From assembly GCA_002404015.1 (NCBI GenBank), contig DHIW01000064.1, positions 20,155-40,716 of the forward strand: DNA of 20,562 nucleotides. The letters are read 5' to 3'. Position 1 is the first letter of the stretch, and every line of letters begins with the position of its first letter. This document shows, piece after piece, positions 19,723 through 20,562 of the stretch. The position numbers were made by a program, and so were the translations under genes. This DNA comes from Chloroflexi bacterium UBA4736 (GTDB lineage: Bacteria; Chloroflexota; Dormibacteria; Dormibacterales; Dormibacteraceae). A model generated the notes under the pieces. That model was not told where the DNA came from, ran no database searches, and saw only the letters and a list, made by a program, of their open reading frames with translations.

Positions 19723-20562
19723 CTACGCGCGTGTGGGCACCGGTTCGGGGTCCACAGGCACGCCGCCTCTCAGGTCGCGCAGCGGCATGTGGCTCCGGAC
19801 CGGCGGCACCGCCTCGAAGTTGTACGGAGGCGGCGGCGACGTGGTCGCCCACTCCAGCGTGTTGCCGCCCCAGGGGTCGTCGCCGGCCACGTCACCGTTG
19901 CGCGAAGACCAGATGACGTTGAACAGGAAGAGCATCACGCTGAACGCGATCAGGAACGAGGAGACGGTGATGAACATGTTGGTGGCGCCCCAGCCCTCTT
20001 CGCCGAAGCCACCCGGGTAACTGAAGATGCGGCGCGGCATCCCTTCGAGCCCGAGCGTGTGCATGACGAGGAAGGTGCCGTTGAAGCCGATGAAGAGCGT
20101 CCAGAAGTTCCACTCGCCCATGGTCTCGTTGAGCATCCGGCCGGTGATCTTGGGGAACCAGTAGTAGAGCCCCGCGAAGATCGTGAAGACGCTGCCGCCG
20201 AACAGCACGTAGTGCAGGTGGGCGACCACGTAGTAGGACTGGTGGAGCTGGGTGTCGACCGGCACCGAGGCCAGGTAGACGCCCGTGATGCCGCCGATCA
20301 GGAAGGTCGCCAGGAACCCGAAGGCGAACTTCATGGGCAGCTTGAAATCGATCGATCCCTGCCACACGGTGGCTATCCAGTTGAAGAACTTGATGCCCGT
20401 CGGCACCGCGATGAGCATCGTCATCAACATGAAGAAGCCCTCCACCCAGATGTTCATCCCGACCGTGAACATGTGGTGGGCCCAGACCGCCATGGAGAGG
20501 AAGACGATCCCGAAGAGGGCCGCCACCATCGATCCGTAGCCGAAGATCGGCTTTCGCGCGAA
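19723..20562 (-). CDS. ctaD: Cytochrome c oxidase subunit I, C-terminal part (5' end outside window)
   Basis: The frame is open at the window edge (FARKPIFGYGSMVAALFG) and 279 residues are visible. Landmarks are the adjacent CuB histidines in VWAHHMFTVGM, the Lys of the K channel region in VPTGIKFFNWIATVW, and the heme ligands in YYVVAHLHYVLFGGSVFTIF, followed by GMPRRIFSYPGGF. It is the catalytic membrane subunit of an aa3/caa3-type heme-copper oxidase. The tail after the last helix is Pro-rich and short, so no subunit III is fused here. It is convergent with CtaG, from which it is now separated by the IS110 element. Confidence 0.96.
   Translation of the reverse strand, partial: FARKPIFGYGSMVAALFGIVFLSMAVWAHHMFTVGMNIWVEGFFMLMTMLIAVPTGIKFFNWIATVWQGSIDFKLPMKFAFGFLATFLIGGITGVYLASVPVDTQLHQSYYVVAHLHYVLFGGSVFTIFAGLYYWFPKITGRMLNETMGEWNFWTLFIGFNGTFLVMHTLGLEGMPRRIFSYPGGFGEEGWGATNMFITVSSFLIAFSVMLFLFNVIWSSRNGDVAGDDPWGGNTLEWATTSPPPPYNFEAVPPVRSHMPLRDLRGGVPVDPEPVPTRA

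Overview
The window is GC-rich, densely coded bacterial chromosome. The gene set (SigA/RpoD-type sigma factor, MarP-type periplasmic serine protease, CtaG next to cytochrome c oxidase subunit I, DUF47-Pit phosphate transport, uricase cluster), the many GTG/TTG starts and a recurring leaderless promoter pattern fit a soil-type Actinomycetota or Chloroflexota/Dormibacterota-like organism. I cannot fix the phylum from sequence alone.

Layout. 1-545: 3' part of a sigma factor. About 550-900: remnant of a TetR regulator on the minus strand. 1013-1414: MmcQ/YjbR protein. 1380-3607 (minus): seven-TM histidine kinase and its receiver protein. 3767-5375: DUF47-Pit phosphate transport pair. 5498-8077 (minus): LysR regulator, isocitrate lyase and a PaaI-type thioesterase, with three LysR-like T-N11-A sites in front of the lyase. 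8170-10521: small membrane protein, anchored cupredoxin-like protein and large polytopic membrane protein. 10568-12719 (minus): urate degradation (HIU hydrolase, OHCU decarboxylase, uricase) ending in a membrane protein. 12734-15634 (plus, divergent): DUF3830 protein, hydantoinase/allantoinase and M20 amidohydrolase. About 15668-15828: an unannotated promoter followed by a chain of hairpins, probably a small RNA. 15970-16137: Trm112/YcaR-type small protein. 16174-17355 (minus): MarP-like protease. 17399-18420: small membrane protein and CtaG. 18398-19675: complete IS110-family element. 19723-20562 (minus): end of cytochrome c oxidase subunit I.

How the genes fit together. The two divergent arms at 10.6-15.6 kb form a purine-ring degradation locus: urate to allantoin on the minus arm, ring opening of allantoin and hydrolysis of the carbamoyl product on the plus arm. 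Isocitrate lyase lies 4 kb away and connects to glyoxylate metabolism. MarP, CtaG and CtaD are envelope or respiratory functions.

The strongest non-gene signals are four. (1) The 5' non-coding end of the IS110 element contains short matches to its own donor and target DNA in the order expected of a bridge RNA. (2) That element sits exactly between two modules of a composite palindromic repeat that also occurs uninterrupted at 10.5 kb. (3) There is a candidate structured RNA at 15.7 kb. (4) Several genes start directly 6 nt after a TAnnnT-like -10 box, and up to four genes lack any ATG/GTG/TTG at their conserved N-terminus.
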